This document shows, in pieces, positions 19,069 to 29,112 of a stretch of 64,000 nt of DNA (positions are counted from its first letter, which is position 1; every line of letters begins with the position of its first letter). Origin of the DNA: Aquipseudomonas guryensis (lineage in GTDB: Bacteria > Pseudomonadota > Gammaproteobacteria > Pseudomonadales > Pseudomonadaceae); NCBI RefSeq assembly GCF_014164785.1, contig NZ_JACJFN010000001.1, forward strand, positions 372,001-436,000. Direction: 5' to 3'. Position numbers and translations under genes: made by a program. The notes under the pieces were generated by a model that worked only from the letters and a program-made list of their open reading frames with translations, ran no database searches and was not told where the DNA came from.

Positions 19069-22000
19069 GTGCCTAAACTCCCCCGCCACCGCTCCCACCG
19101 CTCCCTGCGCGACCCGTTCGCCAGCCCCTCGCGTGGTTCGCTGAAAGGGGCTCTGGCGCTGCTGGTGGCATTGATGCTGGGCCTGTTGCTGTGGCAATTG
19201 CAGCAGGAATTCCAGCAACTGGAAGATAACCAGCGGCAACGCAACCTCGCCTACAGCACCCAGCTGAGCGAACACCTGGCCCTGGCGATGAAGCTCAAGG
19301 CCGAAGCCGGCCAGACCTTCCTGCAACACAACGCCCCTGCCCCGTTAACCGGTAACGACCTGCGCGCACTGCTCGACAGCCTGCGCGGCATCTACCCGGC
19401 GCTGCACAGCCTGGCCTGGTTCGACGGCAAGGGCCAGGTGCAGGCCGACAGCGCACCGGCGACCGCAGACGCCAAGCTGCTCGAACAGCTGAGCCGCACC
19501 AGCGGCCAGCCCTACCACTTCGCCTACGGCCCGCGCGAACAGGGCCTGCTCTATCTAGCCCTGAGCAAACCGTCGGCCGGCGGCTGGGTGGTACGCCTGC
19601 GCCCGGCGGCCCTGTACAACTGGCTGCCACAGACCCGCGATATGCAACCCTGGCTGCTACAGGACCAACGCAGCGGCCTGGTCATGCTGCGCCAGCCGCA
19701 CGACCCACAAGCATCGCTAAACACGCAGCTGAGCGCAGACGAACACCGACTGAGCACCCTGCAACTGCCCTTGGCTCATAGCGACTGGCTCGTGCACGCA
19801 CTGTTCGATGCCGAGCAGGTGCGTGCCGCACTGCTGCCTGTGCAGGCCGGCAAGTTGCTGCTGTTCATCCTCTGCGCCAGCCTGGCCTTGCTCGCCCTGT
19901 TCGGCCTGCTGCGCGAGCAGCGCAGCCTGCGCGAATCCCATGCGCTGTCGCGACGTTCGCTCAATGACGCCATCGCCGCCCTGGGCGCCATCGAAGAACG
20001 CGTACTGGTGACCCAGGCCGATGGTCAGATCAGCTACCTCAATCCACGCGCCGAGCAGATGTTCGGCCTGAGCAGTGCCGACGCCAGCAGCCGTCATTTG
20101 CTCAGCTTGCTACCGGCCCTCGGCCCCTGGCTGGAAGCCGATACGCCACCGGCGCAACCCATCGAAATCCTCCAGGACGGCCACCCCCGGCTGTATACCG
20201 TGACCAGCCACAAGCTGGCCGACGGAGCGCGCCAGGAAGGCACCGTCTGGGTGCTGCGCGACGTGACCGAGCAGCAGAAAGCCGTGGAAGTCCTGCAGGA
20301 CACCCGCCGGCGTTACCAGGGCATCTTCGAGGGTAGCGGTATCGCCCTCTGTGTGTTCGACCTCAGCAGCCTGAAGGACTTCCTCGACAAGCAGGGCCTG
20401 CGCCACAGCAGCCAACTGACTGGCTGGCTGCAACAGGCGCCGGAACACAACCAACTGCTGCTGAATCAGATCCGCATCACCGAGTTGAACCGCGTGGCCA
20501 TGCAGCTACTCGGCGTCGACTCGCCGCAACAGGCCTGGGACCACCTGATCGGTAATCGCCCACTGCGCCCGGGCGGCTCACGCCATGCACTGATTACCGC
20601 GCTGATCGATGGCGAGCAGGACATGATGGTCGAGGGGCGTATGCGCACGCCCCATGGCCATGAGCGCTACCTGTGGCTAACCCTGCAGCTGCCGCGTCGG
20701 GCCAACGAGTTCAAGGCCGTTACCCTGAGCATCCACGACATTACCAGCCGCAAACGCGTCGAGTTGTCGCTGGTCGAGCGCGAGCGCTTCTGGTCGGATG
20801 TGCTGCGCGCCGTGCCGGATACGCTCTATGTGCACGACATGAGCAACCAGCGTGTGCTGTTCAGCAACAACCGCCTTGGTCCGGATCTGGGCTACAGCAA
20901 GGAAGAAATGCTCAAGCTGGGCGACAAGCTGTGGGAAAAGATCCTCCACCCCGACGATGTCGAGCTGTACCAGCGCGTGCGCAACCTGCAGAAAGTGGTC
21001 GGCAACGGCGTGCTGCTCAACTGCCAGCTGCGTTGGCGCCACCGCGATGGCAGCTGGCACTGGTTCGACATCCGCGAACACGCCCTCAGCCGCGACGCCC
21101 ACGGGCGGGTCAGTCGCCTGATCGGCGTGGCCAAGGACATCACCCACGAGATCAATGCCCAGCTCAGCCTGCGTGACAGCGAGCGGCGCTACCGCCTGCT
21201 GGCGGAAAGCATCAGCGACGTGATCATTTCCTCCAACAGCAAGCTGCAGCTGAGCTATGTCAGCCCCTCGGCGCAGAACTTCTTCGGCTACAGCCCGGAG
21301 TGGATCCTGCAGAATGGCCTGCTCAGCACCGTCACCAACCCGCGCCAGCTGGCCGAGCTGCAAGCCTTGCTGGAACAGGTCAAGCAGGCACTGGGGGATG
21401 CGGCGCAGCTGAGCCAGCTGCAGGCCCAGTTGAGCAGCAAGCCGTTCGTCTTCGACTGCCTGCGCGCCGACGGGCGCAAGATCAGCGTGGAAATGCGCGT
21501 GATGCTGATGTGGGACGAGCAGAACCGCTTCGAGGGCGTGCTCGGCATTGGCCGCGACATCAGCCAGCAGCGCCGCGCCGAGCGCGACCTGCGCATGGCC
21601 GCCACGGTCTTCGAACACTCCACCGCGGCGATCATGGTCACCGACCCGGCCGGCTACATCGTGCGCACCAACGAGACCTTCCAGCGCATCAGCGGTTTCG
21701 CCACCCGGGAAGTGCTCGACCAGTTGCCCAGCATGCTCACCGCCGACCGCCAGCAGGCCGGCCAGCTCAACTACATCCTCGCCCAGCTCAACCAGCACGG
21801 CAGCTGGGAAGGCGAGCTGTGGCTCAAGCGCAAGGGTGGTGAGCAGTACCCGGCCTGGGTCGGCATCACCGCGGTGCAGGATGACGAAGGCGATCTGGTC
21901 AGCTACGTGTGCTTCTTCAACGACATCAGCGAGCGCAAGGCCAGCGAACAGCGCATCCACCGCCTCGCCTACTACGACGCCCTGACCCTGCTGCCCAACC

Positions 22001-23277
22001 GCACGCTGTTCCAGGACCGCCTGCACACCGCCCTACAACATGCCGAGCGGCATGCGGAATGGGTGGTACTGATGTTCCTCGACCTCGACCGTTTCAAACC
22101 GATCAACGACTCCCTCGGCCACGCCGCCGGCGACCGCATGCTCAAGGACGTGGCCGTGCGCCTGGCCGCCTGCGTCGACGAAGACGACACCGTGGCGCGC
22201 ATGGGCGGCGATGAGTTCACCCTGTTGTTGTTGCCGCGTGAAACCCGTGAGGCCGCGTTGAACCGCGCCATCCACGTGGCCGAGCAGATTCTCGCCAGTC
22301 TGGCCCAGCCGTTCGTTCTGCAGGGCCGCGAGTTCTTCGTCACCGCCAGTATCGGCATCGCCCTGGCGCCGCAGGATGGCGACGAGCTGAGCCAGCTGAT
22401 GAAGAACGCCGACACCGCCATGTACCACGCCAAGGAACGCGGCAAAAACAACTTCCAGTTCTACCAGGCAGACATGAATGCCACGGCGCTGCAGCGCCTG
22501 GAACTGGAAAGCGACCTGCGCCACGCCCTCGAGCAGGATCAGTTCCGCCTCTACTACCAGCCGCAGTTCAGCGGCGACGGCAAACGCCTGACCGGGGCCG
22601 AGGCCCTGCTGCGCTGGCAGCATCCAGTGCGCGGTCTAGTGGCGCCCGGTGAATTCATTCCGGTGCTGGAAGAACTCGGCCTGGTGGTACAGGTCGGCGA
22701 CTGGGTCATAGAGGAAGCCTGTCGCCAGCTCAAGAGCTGGCATGTCAGCAAGGTGCGGGTGCCGAAAATCTCGGTCAACCTGTCCGCCCGCCAGTTCGCC
22801 GATGGCCAGTTGGCCATGCGTATCTCGCGCATGCTCGAAAGCAGCGGCGTGCCCTCGGCCTGCCTGGAGCTGGAGCTGACCGAGAGCATCCTGATGCGCG
22901 ACGTCGACGAGACCCTGCAGATTCTCGCCAGCCTGAAGAAACTCGGCCTGTGCATCGCGGTGGACGACTTCGGCACCGGCTACTCTTCGCTGAACTACCT
23001 CAAGCAGTTCCCCATCGACGTGCTGAAGATCGACCGCAGCTTCGTCGATGGCCTGCCCGAGGGCGAGCAGGACGGTCAGATCGCCCGCGCCATCATCGCC
23101 ATGGCCCACAGCCTGGGCCTGGCGGTGATCGCCGAAGGCGTGGAAACCCAGCCCCAGCTCGACTTCCTGCGCGAACATGGCTGCGACGAGGTGCAGGGCT
23201 ACCTGCTCGGCAAGCCGATGCCCGCCACGCAGTTCGAGGCTCAATTCAGCGGTGCTGCGCTGTTCATGCTCAGCTAG
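19069..23277 (+). CDS. morA: MorA-like membrane PAS/GGDEF/EAL c-di-GMP regulator
   Basis: About 1402 residues. Two transmembrane segments (about residues 25-43 and 262-281) bracket a periplasmic sensor loop. Several PAS/PAC domains then lead to a GGDEF domain (ARMGGDEF, glycine at about residue 1046) and an EAL domain (AEALLRW, glutamate about 1178; DDFGTGYSSL and EGVET also intact). Both catalytic motifs are preserved, so it could make and break c-di-GMP. The usual RxxD inhibition site before GGDEF reads DEDD, so feedback inhibition may be lost. Size and neighbour glyA match P. aeruginosa MorA (PA4601, recalled as about 1415 residues), which controls motility and biofilm. The GTG start is chosen for its AGGA site; a TTG 54 nt upstream is the alternative. 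Confidence 0.9.
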   Translation: MPKLPRHRSHRSLRDPFASPSRGSLKGALALLVALMLGLLLWQLQQEFQQLEDNQRQRNLAYSTQLSEHLALAMKLKAEAGQTFLQHNAPAPLTGNDLRALLDSLRGIYPALHSLAWFDGKGQVQADSAPATADAKLLEQLSRTSGQPYHFAYGPREQGLLYLALSKPSAGGWVVRLRPAALYNWLPQTRDMQPWLLQDQRSGLVMLRQPHDPQASLNTQLSADEHRLSTLQLPLAHSDWLVHALFDAEQVRAALLPVQAGKLLLFILCASLALLALFGLLREQRSLRESHALSRRSLNDAIAALGAIEERVLVTQADGQISYLNPRAEQMFGLSSADASSRHLLSLLPALGPWLEADTPPAQPIEILQDGHPRLYTVTSHKLADGARQEGTVWVLRDVTEQQKAVEVLQDTRRRYQGIFEGSGIALCVFDLSSLKDFLDKQGLRHSSQLTGWLQQAPEHNQLLLNQIRITELNRVAMQLLGVDSPQQAWDHLIGNRPLRPGGSRHALITALIDGEQDMMVEGRMRTPHGHERYLWLTLQLPRRANEFKAVTLSIHDITSRKRVELSLVERERFWSDVLRAVPDTLYVHDMSNQRVLFSNNRLGPDLGYSKEEMLKLGDKLWEKILHPDDVELYQRVRNLQKVVGNGVLLNCQLRWRHRDGSWHWFDIREHALSRDAHGRVSRLIGVAKDITHEINAQLSLRDSERRYRLLAESISDVIISSNSKLQLSYVSPSAQNFFGYSPEWILQNGLLSTVTNPRQLAELQALLEQVKQALGDAAQLSQLQAQLSSKPFVFDCLRADGRKISVEMRVMLMWDEQNRFEGVLGIGRDISQQRRAERDLRMAATVFEHSTAAIMVTDPAGYIVRTNETFQRISGFATREVLDQLPSMLTADRQQAGQLNYILAQLNQHGSWEGELWLKRKGGEQYPAWVGITAVQDDEGDLVSYVCFFNDISERKASEQRIHRLAYYDALTLLPNRTLFQDRLHTALQHAERHAEWVVLMFLDLDRFKPINDSLGHAAGDRMLKDVAVRLAACVDEDDTVARMGGDEFTLLLLPRETREAALNRAIHVAEQILASLAQPFVLQGREFFVTASIGIALAPQDGDELSQLMKNADTAMYHAKERGKNNFQFYQADMNATALQRLELESDLRHALEQDQFRLYYQPQFSGDGKRLTGAEALLRWQHPVRGLVAPGEFIPVLEELGLVVQVGDWVIEEACRQLKSWHVSKVRVPKISVNLSARQFADGQLAMRISRMLESSGVPSACLELELTESILMRDVDETLQILASLKKLGLCIAVDDFGTGYSSLNYLKQFPIDVLKIDRSFVDGLPEGEQDGQIARAIIAMAHSLGLAVIAEGVETQPQLDFLREHGCDEVQGYLLGKPMPATQFEAQFSGAALFMLS

Positions 23278-23346
23278 AAAGCATGCGTGAGCACCACTTG
23301 TCCGCCACATGACTGCCTTTCATATGCCAGTACCCGGCGTATGGGT

Positions 23347-23352
23347 TAGAAT
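23347..23352 (+). promoter_or_regulatory. Candidate -10 element of glyA
   Basis: TAGAAT followed by GCGCG lies 39 bp before the glyA start. The same TA(T/G)AATGCGCG context precedes miaB at 63251. No strong -35 hexamer is evident. Confidence 0.4.
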
Positions 23353-23390
23353 GCGCGCCTTTTTCCCGCACTGCTCCGTAGAGGACTGCC

Positions 23391-24644
23391 ATGTTCAGCC
23401 GTGATTTGACCCTCGCCCGTTTCGACGCCGACCTGTTTGCCGCCATGGAGCAAGAAGCCCAGCGCCAGGAACATCACATCGAGCTGATCGCCTCGGAGAA
23501 CTACACCAGCCCGGCGGTGATGGAAGCCCAGGGTTCGGTACTGACCAACAAGTACGCCGAAGGCTACCCAGGCAAGCGCTACTACGGCGGTTGCGAGTAC
23601 GTCGACATCGTCGAGCAGCTGGCCATCGACCGCGCCAAAGAGCTGTTCGGCGCCGACTACGCCAACGTCCAGCCGCACGCCGGTTCGCAAGCCAACAGCG
23701 CGGTGTTCCTGGCCCTGCTGCAAGCCGGCGACACCATCCTCGGCATGAGCCTGGCCCACGGCGGTCACCTGACCCACGGTGCCAGCGTTTCCTCCTCCGG
23801 CAAGCTGTACAACGCCGTGCAGTACGGCATCACCGATGCCGGCCTGATCGACTACGACGAAGTCGAGCGCCTGGCCGTCGAGCACAAGCCGAAGATGATC
23901 ATCGCCGGCTTCTCCGCCTACTCGCAGATCCTCGACTTCCCGCGCTTCCGCGCCATCGCCGACAAAGTGGGTGCCTACCTGTTCGTCGACATGGCTCACG
24001 TAGCTGGCCTGGTTGCCGCTGGCGTGTACCCGAACCCGGTGCCGTTCGCCGACGTCGTCACCACCACCACCCACAAGACCCTGCGCGGCCCGCGTGGCGG
24101 CCTGATCCTCGCGCGCAAGAACGAGGAAATCGAGAAGAAGCTCAACTCCGCCGTCTTCCCGGGTGCCCAGGGTGGCCCGCTGGAGCACGTCATCGCGGCC
24201 AAGGCCGTGTGCTTCAAGGAAGCCCTGCAGCCTGAGTTCAAGGCCTACCAGCAGCAGGTGGTAAAGAACGCCCAGGCCATGGCCGAAGTGTTCATCGCAC
24301 GCGGTTTCGACGTGGTTTCCGGCGGCACCAAGAACCACCTGTTCCTGCTGTCGCTGATCAAGCAGGACATCACCGGTAAGGACGCCGACGCCGCCCTGGG
24401 CCGCGCCTTCATTACCGTGAACAAGAACAGCGTACCGAACGATCCGCGTTCGCCGTTCGTCACTTCCGGTCTGCGCATCGGTACCCCGGCCGTCACCACC
24501 CGCGGTTTCAAGGAAGCCGAGTGCCAGGAACTGGCCGGCTGGATCTGCGACATCCTGCAGAACATGGGCGACGAGTCCGTGGTCGACGCGGTACGCGAGA
24601 AGGTCAAGGCCGTCTGCGCCAAGCTGCCGGTGTACGGCAACTAA
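23391..24644 (+). CDS. glyA: Serine hydroxymethyltransferase
   Basis: A 417-residue PLP enzyme that interconverts serine and glycine while loading tetrahydrofolate with a one-carbon unit. The PLP-lysine motif [15 protein letters not shown], the N-terminal [14 protein letters not shown] and the [15 protein letters not shown] motif are all present. The length is typical. A GAGGA ribosome site precedes the ATG and a strong intrinsic terminator follows the stop, so it appears monocistronic. Its place directly after morA matches P. aeruginosa PA4602 (glyA3), from memory. Confidence 0.97.
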   Translation: MFSRDLTLARFDADLFAAMEQEAQRQEHHIELIASENYTSPAVMEAQGSVLTNKYAEGYPGKRYYGGCEYVDIVEQLAIDRAKELFGADYANVQPHAGSQANSAVFLALLQAGDTILGMSLAHGGHLTHGASVSSSGKLYNAVQYGITDAGLIDYDEVERLAVEHKPKMIIAGFSAYSQILDFPRFRAIADKVGAYLFVDMAHVAGLVAAGVYPNPVPFADVVTTTTHKTLRGPRGGLILARKNEEIEKKLNSAVFPGAQGGPLEHVIAAKAVCFKEALQPEFKAYQQQVVKNAQAMAEVFIARGFDVVSGGTKNHLFLLSLIKQDITGKDADAALGRAFITVNKNSVPNDPRSPFVTSGLRIGTPAVTTRGFKEAECQELAGWICDILQNMGDESVVDAVREKVKAVCAKLPVYGN

Positions 24645-24663
24645 GCCCGACCCTAGCGGCACG

Positions 24664-24691
24664 AAAAGCCCGGCAGAAGCCGGGCTTTTTT
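24664..24691 (+). terminator. Intrinsic terminator of glyA
   Basis: The stem AAAAGCCCGGC/GCCGGGCTTTT has an AGAA loop and is followed by a T6 run, 19 bp after the glyA stop. Confidence 0.93.
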
Positions 24692-24743
24692 ATGCCTGAT
24701 CTTTACCGTAGGGTGCGGCGTACCGCGCATGAGGAAGAATGCA

Positions 24744-25382
24744 ATGAGCACGGATCAGCCAGCCAAACCCAAGCGCCGCTATGTCGAACGACCGAGCAAG
24801 GAAGAGATCCGCCAGCTGCCGCCGTTCGATGCCTTGCCGCTGCAGCGCATTCATGTGCTGTGCACGCCGGAGGACTTTGCCCTGGCCCTGGCGCAGCTGC
24901 GCAACGAACCGTTCATCGGCTTCGATACCGAATCCAAGCCCTGCTTCACCAGCGATGCGCCGCGTACCGGCCCGCATGTGCTGCAGTTCGCCACCCGCGA
25001 CCAGGCGTTCATCGTGCAGCTAAACGCCGAGCCACCACTCGATTTCCTGCGCGAGGTGATCGAGTCGCAACGCATGGTCAAGGTCGGCTTCGGCCTCAAG
25101 TCCGACCGCGGTTCGCTGCAGCGCAAGCTGGGGCTGAAGCTTGGCACCGCCATCGACCTGGCCAGCGGCATGCGCCGGCTCGGCTACAAACAGGCGGTCG
25201 GTGTACGTACGGCGGTGGCCATTGCCTTGGGCAGGCAGCTGCGCAAATCGAAAGCGGTCACCACCTCCAACTGGGCCGCCACGCACCTGTCGGAAAACCA
25301 GGTGCAGTACGCAGGGGAGGATGCCTTTGCCGCGCTGGCGGTGTTTTATGCGCTCGGCCTGGACACCGCCCCGCCCACCTAG
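24744..25382 (+). CDS. DEDDy-type 3'-5' exonuclease (RNase D-like)
   Basis: A 212-residue protein that consists of a single 3'-5' exonuclease domain. The metal-binding acidic residues are all present: FDTES (motif I), GFGLKSD (motif II) and YAGEDAFAAL (motif III, tyrosine form). It has none of the HRDC domains of true RNase D, so it is a stand-alone DEDDy nuclease acting on RNA or DNA ends. The start MSTDQPAKPKRR is chosen for its AGGA site. Its stop codon overlaps the stop of the convergent CobW-type GTPase by 4 bp at a CTAG sequence. Confidence 0.88.
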   Translation: MSTDQPAKPKRRYVERPSKEEIRQLPPFDALPLQRIHVLCTPEDFALALAQLRNEPFIGFDTESKPCFTSDAPRTGPHVLQFATRDQAFIVQLNAEPPLDFLREVIESQRMVKVGFGLKSDRGSLQRKLGLKLGTAIDLASGMRRLGYKQAVGVRTAVAIALGRQLRKSKAVTTSNWAATHLSENQVQYAGEDAFAALAVFYALGLDTAPPT

Positions 25383-26350
25383 CCGGCGACCTCGGCAAAG
25401 CCGGCGCGAATCTGCGCCTCCGGCAGGTTGTCACCGATCAGCACCAACACGCTCTCGCGCTTCTCGTCCACGCCCCACTCGCTGTCGAAGTCGAAGCCGT
25501 ACAAGCGCAGTACACCCTGGAACACCATGCGCCGCTCTTCCCCGGCAACATTGAGTACGCCTTTGTAGCGCAGCAGCGAGTTGCCATGGGTCTCCAGCAG
25601 TTGCTCCATGAAGACGCTGAGTTTGTCGAGATCCAGCGGCTGCTCGGTCTTCAATACCAGTGTGGTAATGCGGTCGAGGGCGTTGGCCGGCGCCAGCGGC
25701 GTCAGGCGCAAAGCCGGACTGAGATCGGCATTCAGGTTGAAACCGCGGATATCCAACAACTCAGCCAGATCGATACGCCCGTGCTCGACCACGCGGATCG
25801 GCGCGCGCCGGTTGATCCGTTGCAGGCGCAGGCTCAGCGCCTCGACATGCGCAGCATCGACCAGGTCGGTCTTGCTCAGCAGGATGCGGTCGGCGAAACC
25901 GACCTGGGCCTGAGCGATGGTCTCGGCCAGATGGCATTCGGCATTGACGGCATCCACCAGGGTAATGATGCCGTCCAGCACATAGCGCTCGCACAGCTCG
26001 GCGTCAGCGAAGAAGGTCTGCGCCACCGGTGCCGGGTCGGCCAGGCCGGTGCACTCGATCACCAGACGGTCGAAGGCCAGCTCACCGCTGTCGAGCTTAT
26101 CCAGCAGCAGGTAAAGGGCCTTTTCCAGTTCGACATGGATCGAGCAGCAGACGCAGCCATTGGCCAGGGTCATGACCTCGACCGGCGCGCTGCCGAGCAG
26201 TTGGCCATCGATCGGCGTATCGCTGTACTCGTTCTCGATCACCGCCAGTTTCAGGCCGTGTTCGGCCTGCAGCATATGTTTGAGCAGGGTGGTCTTGCCG
26301 GCACCGAGAAAGCCGCTGAGCACGGTGACGGGGATGGGTTCATGTGTCAT
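25379..26350 (-). CDS. yjiA: CobW/YjiA-type G3E GTPase (metallochaperone family)
   Basis: A 323-residue COG0523 protein. GTPase motifs are visible: GFLGAGKTTLL (P-loop), ECTGLADPAPV and LLSKTDL. The zinc-binding CxCC motif is NGCVCCSIH. A C-terminal CobW_C domain follows. These proteins deliver metal, often zinc, to client enzymes. The start MTHEPIPVTVL is typical; the upstream reading passes through a palindromic repeat. It is downstream of ybdD and cstA on the same strand, the order recalled for PA4604-PA4606, so it may be part of that transcript. Confidence 0.9.
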   Translation of the reverse strand: MTHEPIPVTVLSGFLGAGKTTLLKHMLQAEHGLKLAVIENEYSDTPIDGQLLGSAPVEVMTLANGCVCCSIHVELEKALYLLLDKLDSGELAFDRLVIECTGLADPAPVAQTFFADAELCERYVLDGIITLVDAVNAECHLAETIAQAQVGFADRILLSKTDLVDAAHVEALSLRLQRINRRAPIRVVEHGRIDLAELLDIRGFNLNADLSPALRLTPLAPANALDRITTLVLKTEQPLDLDKLSVFMEQLLETHGNSLLRYKGVLNVAGEERRMVFQGVLRLYGFDFDSEWGVDEKRESVLVLIGDNLPEAQIRAGFAEVAG

Positions 26351-26367
26351 CAGGTCGTCCTGCATAG

Positions 26368-26431
26368 GGTGGATCGCGCTTGATCGATCCACCAAGCGGA
26401 TTGATGGTGGATGAACAAAGCATCATCCACC
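26368..26431. repeat. Two tandem GGTGGAT/ATCCACC palindromes
   Basis: The first palindrome (26368-26393) pairs GGTGGATCG with CGATCCACC; the second (26406-26431) pairs GGTGGATGA with TCATCCACC. They lie between ybdD and the CobW-type gene. A related GGTGGAAAAC/GTTTTCCACC palindrome is at 40991. These look like a dispersed repeat family rather than operators. Confidence 0.65.
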
Positions 26432-26486
26432 CCACAAAGAGACACGCCACGGCTAGCGTGGCGTGCAGGTAGTGCGCAGAAAGGTA

Positions 26487-26690
26487 TCAACAGCAGCGTA
26501 CGGGACGGCCCTTGCCCCCACCATAACGCGCTTCCTGGCGTTCGCGGAAGAACGCCTCGTAGCTCATCACCGGCTGGTCCGGATGCTGGGTCTGCATATG
26601 CTCGACATAGGTGTCGTAGTCGGGCATGCCCACCAACATGCGCGCGGCCTGCCCTAGGTACTTGCCCATGCGGCTGAGATCATTGAACAC
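26487..26690 (-). CDS. ybdD: YbdD/YjiX (DUF466) small protein
   Basis: A 67-residue protein that begins at GTG with a GGGAGGA ribosome site upstream ([21 protein letters not shown]). The core [18 protein letters not shown] segment, the arginine-rich [19 protein letters not shown] end and its place directly downstream of cstA identify the YbdD/DUF466 family. In enterobacteria such proteins accompany CstA/BtsT transporters and are thought to support their function. The nearby ATG is out of frame and hits a stop at once, which favours the GTG. Confidence 0.88.
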   Translation of the reverse strand: MFNDLSRMGKYLGQAARMLVGMPDYDTYVEHMQTQHPDQPVMSYEAFFRERQEARYGGGKGRPVRCC

Positions 26691-26744
26691 CGTGCATTCC
26701 TCCCGCCGGCAGCGGACCGGACAGGCCGGCCCGCCGCTAGTCAC

Positions 26745-28811
26745 TCAGACGTCCGGCATGGCCTGGAACGCGGTTTCCTTGTCGCTGCGGTCCGGACGAA
26801 TCCAGGCCGCGCGGCCAACCTTCAACGCGTAGAACAGCACGCTGAACACCACCACCAGGAACAGCACGCTAAGCGTGGCATTGGTGTAGGCGTTCATGAT
26901 CACGTTCTGCATCTGCGCCAGGTCCTTGGCCGGCGCCAGGATCTGCCCAGTCGCCAGGGCCGCCTCGTACTTGTTGGCCAGCGCGAGGAAGCCGACTGCC
27001 GGGTTGGCATCGAACAGCTTGATCAGGCTCGCCGTGGTGGTGCAGATCAGCAGCCACACCGCTGGCAGCAGGGTGACCCAGACGTACTGCTGGCGCTTCA
27101 TCTTGATCAGCACCACGCTGCACAGCATCAGGGCGATGCCAGCCAGCATCTGATTGGAGATACCGAACAGCGGCCACAGGGTGTTGATGCCGCCCAGCGG
27201 GTCGATCACGCCCTGGTACAGCAGATACCCCCACAACGCCACGCAGCCGGCCGTGGCCAGCACGTTGGCGCCCCACGACTCGGTGCGCTTGAGTGCCGGC
27301 ACGAAGGTGCCGAGCAAGTCCTGCAGCATGAAGCGCCCTGCACGGGTACCGGCGTCCACCGCAGTGAGGATGAACAGCGCCTCGAACAGGATGGCGAAGT
27401 GGTACCAGAAGGCCATGGTGTTCTCGCCCGGCAGCACCTGGTGGAGGATCTGCGCGATGCCCACCGCCAGCGTTGGCGCACCGCCGGCGCGGTTGAGGAT
27501 CGAGCTTTCGCCGATATCACGGGCCACGGCTTCCAGCGCGTCCGGGGTGATGGCGAAGCCCCAGCTGCTGACCGCAGCAGCCACGCTGACGACATCGCTA
27601 CCGACGATAGCTGGCGGGCTGTTCATGGCGAAGTACACACCCGGCTCGATGATCGAGGCGGCGACCATGGCCATGATCGCCACCATCGACTCCATCAGCA
27701 TGCCGCCGTAGCCGATGTAGCGCGCGTGGGACTCATTGGCCAGCAGCTTGGGCGTGGTGCCGGAGCTGATCAGGGCATGGAAGCCGGAAACGGCGCCACA
27801 GGCGATGGTGATAAACAGGAAGGGGAACAGCGCACCTTTCCACACCGGCCCGGTGCCGTCGGTGAACTGGGTCAGCGCCGGCATTTTCAGGTCAGGAGCG
27901 AGGATCAGGATGCCAATGGCCAGGGCGACGATGGTGCCGATCTTGAGGAAGGTCGACAGGTAGTCGCGCGGGGCGAGGATCAGCCACACCGGCAGCACCG
28001 CGGCGACGAAGCCGTAGCCCACCAGCATCAGAGTGATCTGCTCACCGGTGAAGGTGAACGCCGCCGCCCAGTACGGATCCTGGGAAATCACCCCGCCCAG
28101 CCAGATCGAGCCGAGCAGCAGCGCCACGCCGATCACGGAAATCTCGCCGATCCGGCCGGGGCGCAGGTAGCGCATATAGATGCCCATGAACATGGCGATC
28201 GGGATGGTCGCGATCACCGTGAACATGCCCCAGGGACTGTGCGCCAGGGCCTTGACCACGATCAGCGAAAGCACCGCGAGGATGATGATCATGATCAGGA
28301 AGCAGCCGAACAGGGCAATGGTGCCGGGCACCCGGCCCATCTCCTCGCGCACCATGTCGCCCAGCGAACGGGCGTTGCGCCGGGTGGAGATAAACAGGAC
28401 CATGAAGTCCTGCACCGCACCAGCCAGCACCACCCCGGCGATCAGCCATAGGGTGCCGGGCAGATAGCCCATCTGCGCGGCGAGCACCGGGCCGACCAGT
28501 GGACCGGCGCCGGCGATGGCGGCGAAGTGGTGGCCGAACAGCACGTGCTTGTTGGTCGGCACGAAGTCCAGACCGTCGTTGTTGAGCACCGCCGGCGTGG
28601 CCCGGCGCGGGTCCAGCTGCATCACCCGGGTGGCGATGAACAGGCTGTAGTAACGGTAAGCGACCAGATAGAGGGCCACCGCGGCCACCACTATCCACAA
28701 GGCGTTGATGGCTTCGCCGCGGCGCAAGGCCACGACACCCAAGGCACAGGCGCCCACCACTGCCAGCACTGCCCAGGGCAGGTGGCGCAGCAGGCTATTA
28801 TTATTGTTCAT
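26745..28811 (-). CDS. cstA: Carbon starvation protein CstA, peptide/pyruvate transporter
   Basis: A 688-residue polytopic membrane protein with some 16-18 transmembrane segments. The signature FVPTNKHVLFGHHFAAIAGAGPLVGPVLAAQ, seen from about residue 67 in shortened form (HHFAAIAGAGPLVGP), and FHALISSGTTPK identify the CstA family. Members take up peptides or pyruvate under carbon limitation. The ATG (MNNNNSLL) has a GGGAGAG site. It is 54 bp upstream of ybdD, the usual partner. From memory this corresponds to PA4606. Confidence 0.94.
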   Translation of the reverse strand: MNNNNSLLRHLPWAVLAVVGACALGVVALRRGEAINALWIVVAAVALYLVAYRYYSLFIATRVMQLDPRRATPAVLNNDGLDFVPTNKHVLFGHHFAAIAGAGPLVGPVLAAQMGYLPGTLWLIAGVVLAGAVQDFMVLFISTRRNARSLGDMVREEMGRVPGTIALFGCFLIMIIILAVLSLIVVKALAHSPWGMFTVIATIPIAMFMGIYMRYLRPGRIGEISVIGVALLLGSIWLGGVISQDPYWAAAFTFTGEQITLMLVGYGFVAAVLPVWLILAPRDYLSTFLKIGTIVALAIGILILAPDLKMPALTQFTDGTGPVWKGALFPFLFITIACGAVSGFHALISSGTTPKLLANESHARYIGYGGMLMESMVAIMAMVAASIIEPGVYFAMNSPPAIVGSDVVSVAAAVSSWGFAITPDALEAVARDIGESSILNRAGGAPTLAVGIAQILHQVLPGENTMAFWYHFAILFEALFILTAVDAGTRAGRFMLQDLLGTFVPALKRTESWGANVLATAGCVALWGYLLYQGVIDPLGGINTLWPLFGISNQMLAGIALMLCSVVLIKMKRQQYVWVTLLPAVWLLICTTTASLIKLFDANPAVGFLALANKYEAALATGQILAPAKDLAQMQNVIMNAYTNATLSVLFLVVVFSVLFYALKVGRAAWIRPDRSDKETAFQAMPDV

Positions 28812-29112
28812 AAACTCTCCCAATTCATGGACAGACAAGCTGCCGCACAAGCTTAGTCCGTCCACGGCAAAGCTCTATGCGACCTTGGTCTAGGGGCTTT
28901 TGCCCTTTGCTTCACGGCCGCAACCGCCGCTGAATACCCGCCACAGCGCATCGCGAGCAGCGGCCGCACTTGCCGCATGCTGTCAATGGCAGCGCACTGG
29001 CCTACCTACTCAGCTGAGCCACCATGCACGGGCGCCACTGCCTGACGCATCTACAGGCAGCGTTATGCCGCGCGCTTGGCTATAGTGGACAAAACCGCAG
29101 AGGAATCTTGCA
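28812..29112. other. 301-bp divergent intergenic region between cstA and mapZ
   Basis: It contains the cstA upstream region and, near 29081, a TATAGT -10 candidate for mapZ. I see no coding potential and no strong operator palindrome. Confidence 0.4.
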
